From the NCBI GenBank assembly GCA_039513195.1, contig JBCCRM010000006.1:118238-182237 (forward strand): a stretch of 64,000 bases of DNA, read 5' to 3'. Under the pieces are notes generated by a model, which was not told where the DNA came from, did not search any database, and saw nothing but the letters and a program-made list of their open reading frames with translations. The translations under genes were made by a program, and so were the position numbers. Positions 7,880-17,453 of this stretch are shown piece after piece. Numbering within the stretch: the stretch's first letter is position 1; each line of letters starts with the position of its first letter. This DNA comes from Thermohalobaculum sp039513195 (GTDB lineage Bacteria; Pseudomonadota; Alphaproteobacteria; Rhodobacterales; Rhodobacteraceae).

Positions 7880-8881
7880 ATGGCCGTCAAGCTTGCGATC
7901 AACGGGTTCGGACGCATCGGGCGCAATGTGCTGCGCGCCATGGTCGAGTCGGGCCGCACCGATGTGGAAGTGGTCGCCATCAACGATCTGGGCCCGGTCG
8001 ACACCAATGCCCATCTCATGCGCTACGACTCGGTCCATGGCCGTTTTCCCGGCGAGGTGACCGTGGATGGCGACACCATCGATGTGGGCCGCGGCCCAAT
8101 CCGGGTGACGGCGGTCCGCAATCCGGCGGAGCTGCCCTGGGGCGATGTCGACATTGCGCTGGAATGCACCGGCATCTTCGCGGCGAAGGAGAAGGCGGCA
8201 GCGCATCTCGAGAACGGCGCGAAGCGGGTCCTGGTCTCGGCCCCGGCTTCTGGTGCCGACAAGACCATCGTCTTTGGGGTCAACCACGACGCGCTGACCA
8301 GTGACGACAAGGTGGTCTCGAACGCGTCCTGCACCACGAACTGTCTGGCGCCTGTGGCCTATGTGCTGAACAAGGCCGTGGGGATCGACAAGGGCTTTAT
8401 GACCACCATCCACTCCTATACCGGCGATCAGCCAGCGCTCGACACCATGCACAAGGATCTCTACCGGGCGCGGGCAGCGGGGATGTCGATGATCCCGACC
8501 TCGACCGGGGCGGCCAAGGCCGTGGGCCTGGTGCTGCCGGAGTTGAACGGCAAGCTCGACGGGGTCGCGATCCGGGTGCCGACGCCCAATGTCTCGGTCG
8601 TCGATTTCAAGTTCAATGCGAGGCGCGACACCTCGGTGGACGAGATCAACGATGCCGTCCGCGCCGCCGCCGGGCAGGAGCTGAAGGGCATCCTCGGTTT
8701 TACCGACGACAAGCTGGTGTCGATGGATTTCAACCATGACAGCCACTCCTCGGTGTTCCACACCGATCAGACTAAGGTGATGGAGGGCTCCTTTGTGCGC
8801 ATCCTCTCCTGGTACGACAATGAGTGGGGCTTCTCGAACCGGATGCTGGACACCGCCGTTGCGATGGCCGAGCGGATCTGA
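7880..8881 (+). CDS. gap: Type I glyceraldehyde-3-phosphate dehydrogenase
   Basis: A 333-residue glycolytic/gluconeogenic enzyme converting glyceraldehyde 3-phosphate, NAD(P)+ and phosphate to 1,3-bisphosphoglycerate. The Rossmann motif INGFGRIGRNVLRA is at residues 7-20, the catalytic loop SNASCTTNCLAPV has C151 as nucleophile, and HSYTGDQPALD and WYDNEWGFSNRMLD are C-terminal hallmarks. The frame is open far upstream, but the ATG with GGAGAG just before it and the family N-terminus fix the start. tkt-gap order is common in Rhodobacteraceae. Confidence 0.97.
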   Translation: MAVKLAINGFGRIGRNVLRAMVESGRTDVEVVAINDLGPVDTNAHLMRYDSVHGRFPGEVTVDGDTIDVGRGPIRVTAVRNPAELPWGDVDIALECTGIFAAKEKAAAHLENGAKRVLVSAPASGADKTIVFGVNHDALTSDDKVVSNASCTTNCLAPVAYVLNKAVGIDKGFMTTIHSYTGDQPALDTMHKDLYRARAAGMSMIPTSTGAAKAVGLVLPELNGKLDGVAIRVPTPNVSVVDFKFNARRDTSVDEINDAVRAAAGQELKGILGFTDDKLVSMDFNHDSHSSVFHTDQTKVMEGSFVRILSWYDNEWGFSNRMLDTAVAMAERI

Positions 8882-9364
8882 TCGCGCAGGATGTCGGGGA
8901 CCTGCCAGACGCGGTGTTTCCCGACCATCCTCACCGGGGGGCGCCCATGTCTCGGTCGGTCCACGAGAGAAGGTCTGACCGCCCGGGGGTGAACCCGGGG
9001 ACCCGCTGTTGAAAGTGCGGTCGGGCGGCCCGAAGAGGACCCGAGGGAGGGAGCGGCCGATATCGCGGTTCGAAGCGTGATGTCAGGGCGTCCTCCTTTG
9101 CGATCCTTCGCAGGATGCCGCCCCGGGCGGCGACTGCAAGGGAGTGTGGCGACCGCGCAAGCCGTCCGAGCGATGACAGAGCCGTTGACCGCGTCGGGCC
9201 CGAAAGTCGCGTTGACACCGCTTCTCGGCAGCTCCCCAACCGCTTATCCCAGTGCCAAACGGCGGCCCGCCGTCACACCCGGTTGTGAGCCCTTAGCAGG
9301 CAAGATCTGTGGCAGGTCTTCACCGCTTCGCCTATCATCGCTCATATAAACTGTGAGAGAAAGC
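8882..9364. other. Intergenic region, nothing recognised
   Basis: About 480 GC-rich bases between gap and a small secreted-protein gene. A short inverted repeat (CCCGGG...CCCGGG around 8981-8998) follows gap and could help terminate it. AT-richer sequence just before 9353 (CTCATATAAACTG) probably holds the promoter of the next gene. Confidence 0.4.
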
Positions 9365-9751
9365 ATGGCCCGATTGCGTAGAGCACTCCTCGCCACCGCC
9401 GTCCTGCTCGGCACCTTGGCGCCGCCGGGTCCGGTCGAGGCCCGGCTCTTCAACGCGAAAGCGCTGTGCGAGCATCATGCGCGCAAGAGCTTTTTTGGGC
9501 TCAAGCTGCGTCTCGAGCAGATGTCTGCCTTCTGCGTGGTCCGGGAACGCGTGGTCGATGGTCGCGACATCATCGCGGTGGTGAAGGAGGATGGCACCGT
9601 CTTCCGCTTCGTCCGGCGCAAGGGCTTCTGGACCATCCGCGCCGAGGATGGGGAGGTTCTGACCGTCGAGCTTTCGACGCGTGGGCCGACCGCGCTTTTC
9701 TCTTGGGCAGACGATGCGTTGATCCATCATCTTCATGTGGCCTTGAAATAG
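9365..9751 (+). CDS. Small secreted protein of unknown function
   Basis: A 128-residue protein with a Sec signal peptide: MARLRRALLATAVLLGTLAP, with probable cleavage after PVEA near residue 26. The mature part contains two cysteines (in LCEHH and FCVV) that could form a disulfide, and a short beta-rich body (VVKEDGTVFRFVRRKGFWTI). A GTG at 9353 is an alternative start, but the ATG at 9365 gives a better signal peptide. I do not recognise the family. It precedes the permease gene by 116 bases. Confidence 0.7.
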   Translation: MARLRRALLATAVLLGTLAPPGPVEARLFNAKALCEHHARKSFFGLKLRLEQMSAFCVVRERVVDGRDIIAVVKEDGTVFRFVRRKGFWTIRAEDGEVLTVELSTRGPTALFSWADDALIHHLHVALK

Positions 9752-9867
9752 CGCTCTCTGCTGCGATCGCTCGCAATTGCAAGCGTTGGCGAAACCTGAC
9801 ACTCTCGGAGCGCTGCCGGGACGGCCGTTTCCCCTGCAGATCGGACCTGGCTGGCGCGAGTTCCCCC

Positions 9868-11652
9868 ATGCCCTCTGTCGAGCTTGCGATGATCGGTGCG
9901 CCGCTGACGCTTGCGGTTGTCTTGATGATGTTTGTGTTGTTCGTGCGCGAGGTCTACCCGCCCGAGGTCGTGGCCATCGGCGGGGCCGCCGTTCTCGTCG
10001 CAACGGGCGTGCTGCCGGTCTCCGACATGCTGGGGGTCCTCTCCAATCCGGCGCCTCTGACGATCGGCGCGATGTTCATCCTCTCCGGCGCCTTGGTGCG
10101 GACCGGCGCCCTCGATGTCTTCAGTCGCCGGATCGCCGAGGGTGCGCAGGACCGGCCGGTGCGGGTCATCTCCGGCCTCGGCGCCTTCACCGTCACTGCT
10201 TCCGCCTTCATGAACAATACGCCCGTGGTGGTTATGCTGATCCCGGTGGCTGTGAGGCTCGCGGCGAAGTTGCGGGTGTCGGCGAGCCAGGTGCTGATCC
10301 CGCTCTCCTACACGGCCATCCTCGGTGGGCTCTGCACGCTGATCGGGACGTCGACCAATCTGTTGGTCGACGGCGTGGCCCGGGCCCAAGGGCTGGAGCC
10401 GTTTTCGTTGTTCGAAATCACGCCGATGGCCCTGATCCTCGTTGTTGTCTGTCTCAGCTTCATTGCGGTTGCGGGACCTCGAATGCTGCCGACCCGCCGG
10501 GCGATGCTCGACCATCTGACCCGCCGTAAGGCTCTGAAATTCTTCACGGAGGTCGTGATCCCCGACGGCTCCAATCTGATCGGGCAGTCGCCCTTGCAGG
10601 TGAGCCATTTCACCCGCACCGGCATGACGGTGATCGATGTGATCCGCGGGGATCTGTCGCTGCGGCGGCAACTGCAGGAAGTGCTTTTGGCCGCAGGCGA
10701 CCGGGTCGTGATCCGAACCGGCGTGAACGAGCTGCTGTCGCTGCGCGAGAACCGGGCTCTCTCGCTGACCGGGCAGATCGATGCGGTCAGCCAGAAGTCC
10801 ACCGTGACGGTCGAGGCGCTGATCACGCCGGATTGCCGGTTGGTCGGGCGGGTCTTGGGCGACACCCGCCTCCGGCGCCGCTATGGCGTCTATCCGCTCG
10901 CAGTGCATCGGCGGGCGGAACGGGTCGGACCGGTGCTCGACGAGGTGCGGATCCGGGTTGGCGACACGCTTCTGCTCGAGGGCGACCCGGAGGATATCGC
11001 GCGACTTGCCGCCGAACAGAACCTCGCCGATCTGACCCGACCGACCGAGCGGCCCTACCGGCGGGAGCGCGCGCCCGTGGTGCTGGGCATCCTGGCCTTG
11101 GTGGTGATCGGGGCAGCGCTCGGGGTGATGCCGATTGCGGGTCTTGCGCTGATCGGCGTGGCATTGGCGCTACTGACCCGCTGCATCGATGCGGAAGAGG
11201 CGTTTTCGATGATCGATGGTCGGTTGTTGGCGCTGATCTTTTCGATGCTGGCGATTGGTCGCGCTCTGGACGTGACCGGCGCGGTGGATCTGATCGTCGA
11301 TGCGATTCAGCCGGTGCTGATGGCACTGCCGCCGCAGCTCGTTCTATGGCTGGTGTTTTGCCTGGCCTCGGTTCTGACGGAGCTGGTATCGAACAGCGCG
11401 GTGGCCGTTGTGATGACGCCGATCTCGATTGCTCTGGCGCAATCGCTGGGGGTCGACCCGCGACCCTTCGTGGTGGCGGTGATGATTGCCGCCTCGGCGA
11501 GTTTCGCGACACCGATTGGGTACCAGACCAACACCTTGGTTTATGGTCCGGGCGGCTACACCTTTACCGACTACATGCGGCTCGGCATTCCGCTGAATGT
11601 GGGTGTGGGTGTCCTCTCCGCGCTATTGATCCCGCTGTTTTGGCCGTTGTAA
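9868..11652 (+). CDS. SLC13-family permease with RCK_C (TrkA_C) domains
   Basis: A 594-residue inner-membrane transporter of the SLC13/ArsB-like superfamily. Five or six N-terminal helices (through about residue 200) carry the paired SNPAPLTIGAMFILSGALVRTG and TVTASAFMNNTPVVVMLIPV, and GTSTNLLVDGVARAQG is the signature SNT-type loop. Two RCK_C ligand-binding domains follow (about 205-385, with LLAAGDRVVIRTG and GDTLLLEGDPEDI). The C-terminal half repeats the membrane domain with TELVSNSAVAVVMTPI. Relatives carry sulfate, dicarboxylates or other anions with Na+; the substrate here is not predictable. The long open frame upstream of the ATG overlaps the previous gene in another frame and is excluded. 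Confidence 0.88.
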   Translation: MPSVELAMIGAPLTLAVVLMMFVLFVREVYPPEVVAIGGAAVLVATGVLPVSDMLGVLSNPAPLTIGAMFILSGALVRTGALDVFSRRIAEGAQDRPVRVISGLGAFTVTASAFMNNTPVVVMLIPVAVRLAAKLRVSASQVLIPLSYTAILGGLCTLIGTSTNLLVDGVARAQGLEPFSLFEITPMALILVVVCLSFIAVAGPRMLPTRRAMLDHLTRRKALKFFTEVVIPDGSNLIGQSPLQVSHFTRTGMTVIDVIRGDLSLRRQLQEVLLAAGDRVVIRTGVNELLSLRENRALSLTGQIDAVSQKSTVTVEALITPDCRLVGRVLGDTRLRRRYGVYPLAVHRRAERVGPVLDEVRIRVGDTLLLEGDPEDIARLAAEQNLADLTRPTERPYRRERAPVVLGILALVVIGAALGVMPIAGLALIGVALALLTRCIDAEEAFSMIDGRLLALIFSMLAIGRALDVTGAVDLIVDAIQPVLMALPPQLVLWLVFCLASVLTELVSNSAVAVVMTPISIALAQSLGVDPRPFVVAVMIAASASFATPIGYQTNTLVYGPGGYTFTDYMRLGIPLNVGVGVLSALLIPLFWPL

Positions 11653-12094
11653 TGCGGCGTTTTCCAGTTAATCGGAATCGTGGCGCATGGCGCCACGATA
11701 GGTTCGCGCCTTCGGTCAAGGCTGCGCTGACGCGCAGTCCCTGCCCGAAGCGGGCGGGTGGCAAGTGTTCGGGACCGGAAGATAAGGCGGGGTAAAACTG
11801 GGGCGAGCGAAAGGGAAGGCTGCTGAGAGAGCGGCCAGGTCCGGTTCAATCGAAGCGGAGTGGCGAGGGCCGGCCCGCCGCAGGGCCCTCGCCCCGGATC
11901 GCATCCGGGGCTTGCCGGACGCACCCCGGTGCGTAGCCAAAGCCGCAGCCTTGGCTCGGCCTTCCTCTCGCCTGAGAAAGACTGGGCGCCGCAGCGTTCC
12001 CACAAGCGCAGGTCGAAAAGCGCGCCGCGCGCGCCTGCGGTACCAGGAGCCGTGCGGTTGACGCGGCGCCCTGAGACTTGCCGGCGCAGTCGGA
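11653..12094. other. Intergenic region with palindromes
   Basis: About 440 bases between two convergent genes. It contains CCCCGGAT-CGC-ATCCGGGG at 11892-11910 and GCACC-CC-GGTGC at 11921-11932, stable hairpins resembling dispersed Rhodobacteraceae intergenic palindromes and possibly serving as a bidirectional terminator. No gene is recognised. Confidence 0.45.
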
Positions 12095-13225
12095 TCAGAG
12101 AGCGATCCCATGCCAAACCCCTTTCCGCACCATGCCGCGGGGGGCGATCCGCAGGTCGCCGGCGAGAACCGCGCCGAGAACGTCGCGGTAGTCGAAAACC
12201 CCGCTGTCGACCGTCACGACGCTAGCATCACCCGCGGCGCCGGGGCGGAGAGTGCCCAGGTCCGGCCGGCCTAGTGCCCTTGCTGGCGCAACCGTTGACG
12301 CGGCGATGACATCCGAGAGCGACATGCCGAGGCAGAGGAATTTCGACATCGTCACCAATTGGTCATAGGCGGGCCCGTCGATGCAGAGGCTGTGCACATC
12401 GGACGAGATCGTATCCGGCGCAAAACCGCCCGCCAGCATCGCCCGGGCGACGGCAAAACTGAATGACCCCATCCCGTGGCCGATGTCGAAGATAACCCCC
12501 CTCTCCCGCGCCGCTCGCACCTCCGGCCGGATCTGCCCACCGATCACCGGCGCATTCGGAAAGGGTCGAAAGGCATGGGTCAGCACATCTCCAGGGCGGA
12601 GCGTTTCCAGAACCTCGGCGTAGGACGGCGGCGGCTCGTCTATATGGGCCATCAGCGGCATGTCCACTTCCTCCGCCACCTGGAGCGCGAAGCCGAGCGG
12701 TGCCAACCCCTGATCGCCGGAGGCATGGCGGCCGACCCGTACCTTGATGCCGACGATCACGTCGCGATTGGCCGCTGCGACCTCCGCCGCTTCCCGCGGG
12801 GCCATCAGGCGAATGTCTTCGGACTCGCCCACATGAACCTCTCGGCCGAAGCCCCAGATGCCCGCGAAAGAGACATGCAGATAGGCGAGGATCCGCGTTT
12901 CGGCTCTCTCGATCACATGTGTCCGGAAACCTGCGAAGTTGCCTGGGCCGGCCGAGCCTGTGTCGATCATGGTGGTCACCGCCGTGCGGGCGCCGAGCGC
13001 ATCGGCGTCCACCCCCAGCGAGGTGCCGCCCCAGTAGACATGCGTGTGCAGATCGATCAGCCCCGGGGTCACGATCAGGCCGGACACGTCTTGGATTTTG
13101 GCCTCCGGCGCCTCCAGCCGTTCCGCCACCGCTGCGACCGTCCCGCCGGCAAAGCCCACATCCATGACCCCATCGAGCCCCTGGCCGGGGTCGATCACAT
13201 GTCCACCGCGGAGGATCAGATCCAT
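12095..13225 (-). CDS. Amidohydrolase/deacetylase-family metallohydrolase (dihydroorotase-like)
   Basis: A 376-residue cytosolic metal-dependent hydrolase of the amidohydrolase superfamily. The first metal motif GLIDLHTHVYWGG is at about residues 55-67. A probable bridging lysine lies in VGIKVRVGRHASG, histidines in MAHIDEPPP and LTHAFRPFPN, and the last ligand aspartate in ISSDVHS. A C-terminal beta sandwich (LGTLRPGAAGDASVV) completes the fold. The family hydrolyses cyclic amides or N-acyl groups from amino acids; the substrate is uncertain. It stands alone, with no operon partner within 650 bases upstream. Confidence 0.85.
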   Translation of the reverse strand: MDLILRGGHVIDPGQGLDGVMDVGFAGGTVAAVAERLEAPEAKIQDVSGLIVTPGLIDLHTHVYWGGTSLGVDADALGARTAVTTMIDTGSAGPGNFAGFRTHVIERAETRILAYLHVSFAGIWGFGREVHVGESEDIRLMAPREAAEVAAANRDVIVGIKVRVGRHASGDQGLAPLGFALQVAEEVDMPLMAHIDEPPPSYAEVLETLRPGDVLTHAFRPFPNAPVIGGQIRPEVRAARERGVIFDIGHGMGSFSFAVARAMLAGGFAPDTISSDVHSLCIDGPAYDQLVTMSKFLCLGMSLSDVIAASTVAPARALGRPDLGTLRPGAAGDASVVTVDSGVFDYRDVLGAVLAGDLRIAPRGMVRKGVWHGIAL

Positions 13226-13898
13226 ACGCCCCTCGTCTTGCTATCCCATGAGCGAGGCAAGCGCCGATAGGGATGGCGATCAAGACAAAACGGCCCGATG
13301 GGCGCGCCAGCACGGTGCCATGGTCTTTGGCGAGCCGCATGGACGGCCGCTTGACGAGCGGAATGCTCATGTAAGGGCATGCATTCCGTCGAGAATGGCC
13401 CCTACCAGACATCGTCCGTGTCAGCGGTCCACTGCTGGCGATTGGCCATCGCGTTCGAGGGGGCCTCTCGGACCTCGATCTTGGTTCCTCACTCTTCCAT
13501 CCAGCAATCTTCATTCGGCCCTACCGAGATATGCCGGTCGAAGGCATTCCGTTTCACTCCCTCAATGCACCCAGACCAAGCGGGGGCCTTCTTGGCCGAC
13601 GCGACCGAGACTGTTCGTGTCGGCCGCTTGTCAGCTCTTTGCTTTGCCTATGACTGCATTGCGCCCTCGGTTCAGTCGGCAACCGTGGGCGAGAGAGATC
13701 TTTGGGCAGGTCCATCGCGAAGCGGTATGTTCTTGGTCTCCCGACCTTTGGCCGAAGCTCTAATCGGCGTTCAGGTCGGTGCCGCCCGGACGATCCCGTG
13801 TCCGGTAGTCGACCCGCGCTGAACCGCAGATGCCCCGCCTTGTCACCCGTGGGCCTGGGGACTAAAGCACAGTCCGACGGACGACGATGGAGGTTCCC
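13226..13898. other. Long intergenic region, no convincing gene
   Basis: About 670 bases between the divergent amidohydrolase and yebC. Frames of up to 147 codons are open on the plus strand (for example 13379-13822), but translations lack domains, show atypical composition and have poor ribosome sites. The stretch may hold eroded coding remnants. GGAGG at 13890-13894 is the yebC ribosome site. Confidence 0.4.
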
Positions 13899-14645
13899 AT
13901 GGCAGGCCACTCCAAATGGGCCAATATCCAGCATCGCAAAGGGCGCCAGGACGCCGCCCGCTCGAAGCTGTTCTCGAAGCTCGCCAAGGAGATCACGGTC
14001 GCCGCCAAGATGGGCGACCCGGACCCCGACAAGAACCCGCGCCTGCGCCTCGCGGTGAAGGAGGCGAAGTCGAACTCGGTGCCCAAAGACGTGATCGACC
14101 GCGCGATCAAGAAGTCCCAGGGCGGCGATGCCGAGAACTATGACGAAATCCGCTACGAGGGCTACGGCCCCGGCGGCGTCGCGATGATCGTCGAGGCGCT
14201 GACCGACAACCGCAACCGCACCGCCTCGAATGTCCGCTCCACCTTCTCGAAGAACGGCGGCAACCTGGCCGAGACCGGCGCCGTCAGCTTCATGTTCGAC
14301 CGCAAGGGGCAGATCCTCTACCCGCCTGGCGCGGCGGATGCCGACACGGTGATGGAGGCCGCGATCGAGGCCGGGGCCGAGGATGTCGAAAGCGCCGAGG
14401 ACGGCCATGTCATCTGGTGCGAGGCGACCGATCTCTCGGATGTCTCGACCGCAATGGAGGCGGCCCTCGGCGAGGCGGAGAGCACCAAGCTGGTCTGGAA
14501 GCCGCAGACCCTGACCGAGGTCGGCGAGGATGCCGGGGCCACACTCATGAAGCTGATCGCAGCGCTCGAGGACGACGACGACGTGCAGTCGGTCACCGCC
14601 AATTTCGACATGTCCGACGAGGTGATGGCCAAGCTCGCCTCCTGA
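13899..14645 (+). CDS. yebC: YebC/PmpR-family DNA-binding protein
   Basis: A 248-residue protein starting with the family signature MAGHSKWANIQHRKGRQDA. Further conserved blocks are LFSKLAKEITVAAKMG, DNRNRTASNVRSTFSKNGG and GAVSFMFDRKG. The YebC family has long been annotated as transcriptional regulators; some members act on translation of proline-rich stretches. It is cytosolic. A strong TGGAGG precedes the ATG, and the in-frame upstream GTG/ATG overlaps that site. It is the last core gene before the AT-rich insertion. Confidence 0.95.
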   Translation: MAGHSKWANIQHRKGRQDAARSKLFSKLAKEITVAAKMGDPDPDKNPRLRLAVKEAKSNSVPKDVIDRAIKKSQGGDAENYDEIRYEGYGPGGVAMIVEALTDNRNRTASNVRSTFSKNGGNLAETGAVSFMFDRKGQILYPPGAADADTVMEAAIEAGAEDVESAEDGHVIWCEATDLSDVSTAMEAALGEAESTKLVWKPQTLTEVGEDAGATLMKLIAALEDDDDVQSVTANFDMSDEVMAKLAS

Positions 14646-14703
14646 TATCAATTGGATAGACTGATTATAGTCTGATGACACCATGTTTTCCTGAGAGTTA
14701 TGG

Positions 14704-15108
14704 ATGAAAATTGATGTAGTTTTGGGTGCCGGTGTTCCGCTTCTGCTACTGGGTATGATCTCCTATATTCGTATACGAAGGGGCAGAGTGGAGTTCTACG
14801 CTGCCGATCTACTTGCTGTATTCATTGCATTTAACGTTACAATTATAAACAGTCCGGAGATTATCTCATCGCTGGGGAATACTAAGGATCCAAAGACCAT
14901 CCAGGCAATTGCTTCAATCATGGTAATTGTTACGATTGTTGCTCTAGTGATTTGTCTTGATCTTGAGAGGGGCTATCCGAAGCGAGGCGATCAATTTAGC
15001 GCCAGATTAGATCTAGATGCGCAAGGCAGAATTGGCGCTTTCGTCAACTTTGTTCTCGCTATAATGTTATCATCGCTAAACATCTTCTTTTATGTTGGTA
15101 GATTTTGA
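14704..15108 (+). CDS. Small four-helix membrane protein, possible effector of a STAND module
   Basis: A 134-residue membrane protein of unknown family. Four hydrophobic helices are predicted by eye at about 5-22, 32-50, 66-86 and 108-130, with basic residues (YIRIRRGR) after the first and an acidic/basic loop (LDLERGYPKRGDQ) after the third. Its last four bases, ATGA, contain the start of the next gene, indicating translational coupling. Its DNA is clearly AT-richer than the surrounding chromosome and uses codons such as ATA, TTA and AGA, suggesting recent acquisition. The pairing with an NTPase suggests an effector or sensor in the inner membrane; this is inference. Confidence 0.75.
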   Translation: MKIDVVLGAGVPLLLLGMISYIRIRRGRVEFYAADLLAVFIAFNVTIINSPEIISSLGNTKDPKTIQAIASIMVIVTIVALVICLDLERGYPKRGDQFSARLDLDAQGRIGAFVNFVLAIMLSSLNIFFYVGRF

Positions 15109-17345
15109 TGGAGACTGCAATTGCTCTACTCAGCTTGCTTGTTGCAAGTTTTGGTCTTGCTTACTTCCTCTATTTTCGTTTGGCATCTCCTGTCGACAGA
15201 CAAGAGAAACCTATGGAGCTCCGAGGGAAGGCTAAGCTCGAAGAAGAGTCGGCAGACCTAGCGTTCCCGGTGATATCCAATACTGCTATGGCAACGGGCC
15301 GCTTCGTAGTCGGCAGACAGAAAGCTGTGGATGCGCTGCACCGGTCTCTAATGAGCGTCCCCCAGGTAGCAATCATCCCACGGCGGAGTGTGGTCAAGGC
15401 TACGGGCGGCATGGGGAAGACCACGATTGCGCGCTTCTTCATCCAGCAGTACCACCGGAACTATCACGGTATCTGGTGGGTTGCAGCAGAGACGTTAGAC
15501 AGCGTTGTTGAGGCGTTGTCAGAACTCGCTGATCGGCTGGGGCTCGAGGGGCATTCAAGAAGGGGCTTGGCCCGCGCGACCCTCGATTACTTACGCCAAA
15601 CAGAGGAATCCTGGCTTCTAATCTACGACAACGCGGTCGACCTTCGCACGGTGCGCGACTGGCTGCCAGAGGGGGTGCACCTGATCGTCACCTCCCGCTC
15701 TTCCGACTGGCAGGGTTTCGAGGTTCAGGACGCCGAGAAACTGCCCACCGACAGGCCAGAGGACGCGGGCGTCGAACTCCTGGTGAAGGAGGCCGGGGGG
15801 CAGGACCGCGACGGGCCGCAGGCCGCACAGGCATTGGCGGCGGCGCTGGGCGGGTTGCCGCTCGCGCTGGTGCAGGCCGGGGCCTGGCTGCGCGATGCGC
15901 CGAGGGCTGGCTATGCCGAGTGCCAAGGGCGGATTCACGAACTCTTAACCCTTGCGCCGCCGGCGGACTACCCGGACGCAATCGACGCAGCAGTGACCTT
16001 GTCGATGGAGCGGGTGGGGCAGGGCTCGGATGCCGAGGCGCTGCTCCACCTCCTCGCCTTTCTCGCCCCCGATGCCATCGAGGCGTGCGTGATTAGCGAT
16101 GTGCCTGAGGCTCCAATGATCAATGCCAGAGACCTCGCTCTGAAGGCGGACATCCCAGATAGAGTTTGGGAGTTGGCAGAGGACCGCACGGCGCTGGATC
16201 GGGCCTTTTCAGAGCTACAGCGGCGTTCGCTGATCGAGGGGAGGGGCGGCACCTACAGCATCCACCGGCTGACGCAGGCGGTGGTGCGGGCGCGGCTGGG
16301 GCAGAAAGCAGAAGATTGGGCAAAGACAGCCGCCGCAGTCGTTGCAGTTAGCTTCCCTGGCGACCCAGAGTCCTTCTTACGTTGGCCCACTTCAGCGCGG
16401 TTAATGCCGCATGTCTCGGCGCTGGCCGGGCTGGGGGATGATGTGCCGCGGACGGCGGGAATGCAGTATCTCTGCAATCAGGCATCGATCTATCTGCGCC
16501 AGCAGGCGGAGTTCGCGGGCGCGGCCCGTTATGCCGAACTGGCGCTGGAGATCAAGAAAGAACGGCTGCCGGAAAACCACCGCGACCTCGGCGTGGGCTA
16601 TTCGGTTCTCGGCCAAGCGCTTCAAGATCTTGGGGATCTAGACCGGGCCGAGAATGCGCTGGCGGAGGCCGTTCGCATTGCCGAGGCTAACACCGAAATC
16701 TCCGACACCGACCGCTCTGTGTGGCTCAACAATCATGGCTCCGTGCTACAGGCGCTGGGGCAGCGCGCTATGGGCGCTGGCGATGCCGAGACGGCGGACG
16801 AGTTCTTCCAGTGCGCCGAACAGCGCTTTCTCGCCGCGCTGGATCTGGATCGGCAGACCTATGGCGATCGCCATCCCGAGGTTGCGACAGGCCTTAACAA
16901 CCTCGCCACCCTCTATGCCGCGATGGGTCGAATGGAGGACGCGCTGGATAAAGACGCCCAGGCGCTGTCGATCCGGCGGGAGCGGTTGGACCCGAAAGAT
17001 CCGCTGCTCGCTCAGTCCTGCAACAACTATGCCGCCAAGCTGCTGAGGGTGGGAGAGGTGGACAAGGCTGCCCCCTTGCTGCGGGAGGCGCTGGAGATCC
17101 GAGAGCATCATTTCGGCGACAAGCCCTGGCACCCGCATCTGCTCGCCACCGCGCAGTGGCGGGCGAGCTGCCTCGTCGCACTCGACGACCTGGGCGCGCC
17201 CGGCGGGGCGGAGCTAGAACGGTTGGAGAGGGTCTATGGCCCCCATGGCCTCGACATGGCCGTGCACCTTCGCGACGGCAAACAGTTCGCCGCCCTCGCG
17301 CGGCAGCGGCAGCAGACGGACCAGGCAGATCAGCCCGGCGACTGA
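15105..17345 (+). CDS. Membrane-anchored STAND ATPase: NB-ARC domain plus TPR repeats
   Basis: A 746-residue signal-transduction ATPase. Residues 4-25 form one N-terminal membrane anchor. An NB-ARC core spans about 65-400: P-loop ATGGMGKTT (99-107, first Gly replaced by Ala), Walker B LLIYDNAVD (171-179), sensor-like VTSRSSDW (195-202), the GGLPLA motif (249-254), and a winged-helix end with IHRLTQAVVRARL resembling the MHD region. TPR units fill about 450-700 (for example GYSVLGQALQDLGDLDRAENAL, then NNLATLYAAMGRMEDAL). STAND proteins use C-terminal repeats to detect a trigger and ATP-dependent oligomerisation to fire an effector. No effector domain is fused; the coupled membrane protein may supply it. 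GC rises along the gene, so it may be chimeric. Confidence 0.85.
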   Translation: MMETAIALLSLLVASFGLAYFLYFRLASPVDRQEKPMELRGKAKLEEESADLAFPVISNTAMATGRFVVGRQKAVDALHRSLMSVPQVAIIPRRSVVKATGGMGKTTIARFFIQQYHRNYHGIWWVAAETLDSVVEALSELADRLGLEGHSRRGLARATLDYLRQTEESWLLIYDNAVDLRTVRDWLPEGVHLIVTSRSSDWQGFEVQDAEKLPTDRPEDAGVELLVKEAGGQDRDGPQAAQALAAALGGLPLALVQAGAWLRDAPRAGYAECQGRIHELLTLAPPADYPDAIDAAVTLSMERVGQGSDAEALLHLLAFLAPDAIEACVISDVPEAPMINARDLALKADIPDRVWELAEDRTALDRAFSELQRRSLIEGRGGTYSIHRLTQAVVRARLGQKAEDWAKTAAAVVAVSFPGDPESFLRWPTSARLMPHVSALAGLGDDVPRTAGMQYLCNQASIYLRQQAEFAGAARYAELALEIKKERLPENHRDLGVGYSVLGQALQDLGDLDRAENALAEAVRIAEANTEISDTDRSVWLNNHGSVLQALGQRAMGAGDAETADEFFQCAEQRFLAALDLDRQTYGDRHPEVATGLNNLATLYAAMGRMEDALDKDAQALSIRRERLDPKDPLLAQSCNNYAAKLLRVGEVDKAAPLLREALEIREHHFGDKPWHPHLLATAQWRASCLVALDDLGAPGGAELERLERVYGPHGLDMAVHLRDGKQFAALARQRQQTDQADQPGD

Positions 17346-17453
17346 CCCCCTCTCACCCAACCCAGCGGCGCGGGCCGAGCTTGTGGGCCTCCTGGGCGTT
17401 GCGACCGGGCGCAGCCTCGGTGGGGTGGGCGGGGCTCGGCCCGCGCCGCGGCC

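Noticed and set aside
9060..9090. GGTTCGAA sequence suggesting a tRNA T-loop
   Set aside because: No acceptor, D or anticodon stems can be drawn around it.
13379..13822. 147-codon frame upstream of yebC
   Set aside because: No ribosome site, no recognisable motif, unusual composition; kept only as a possible remnant.
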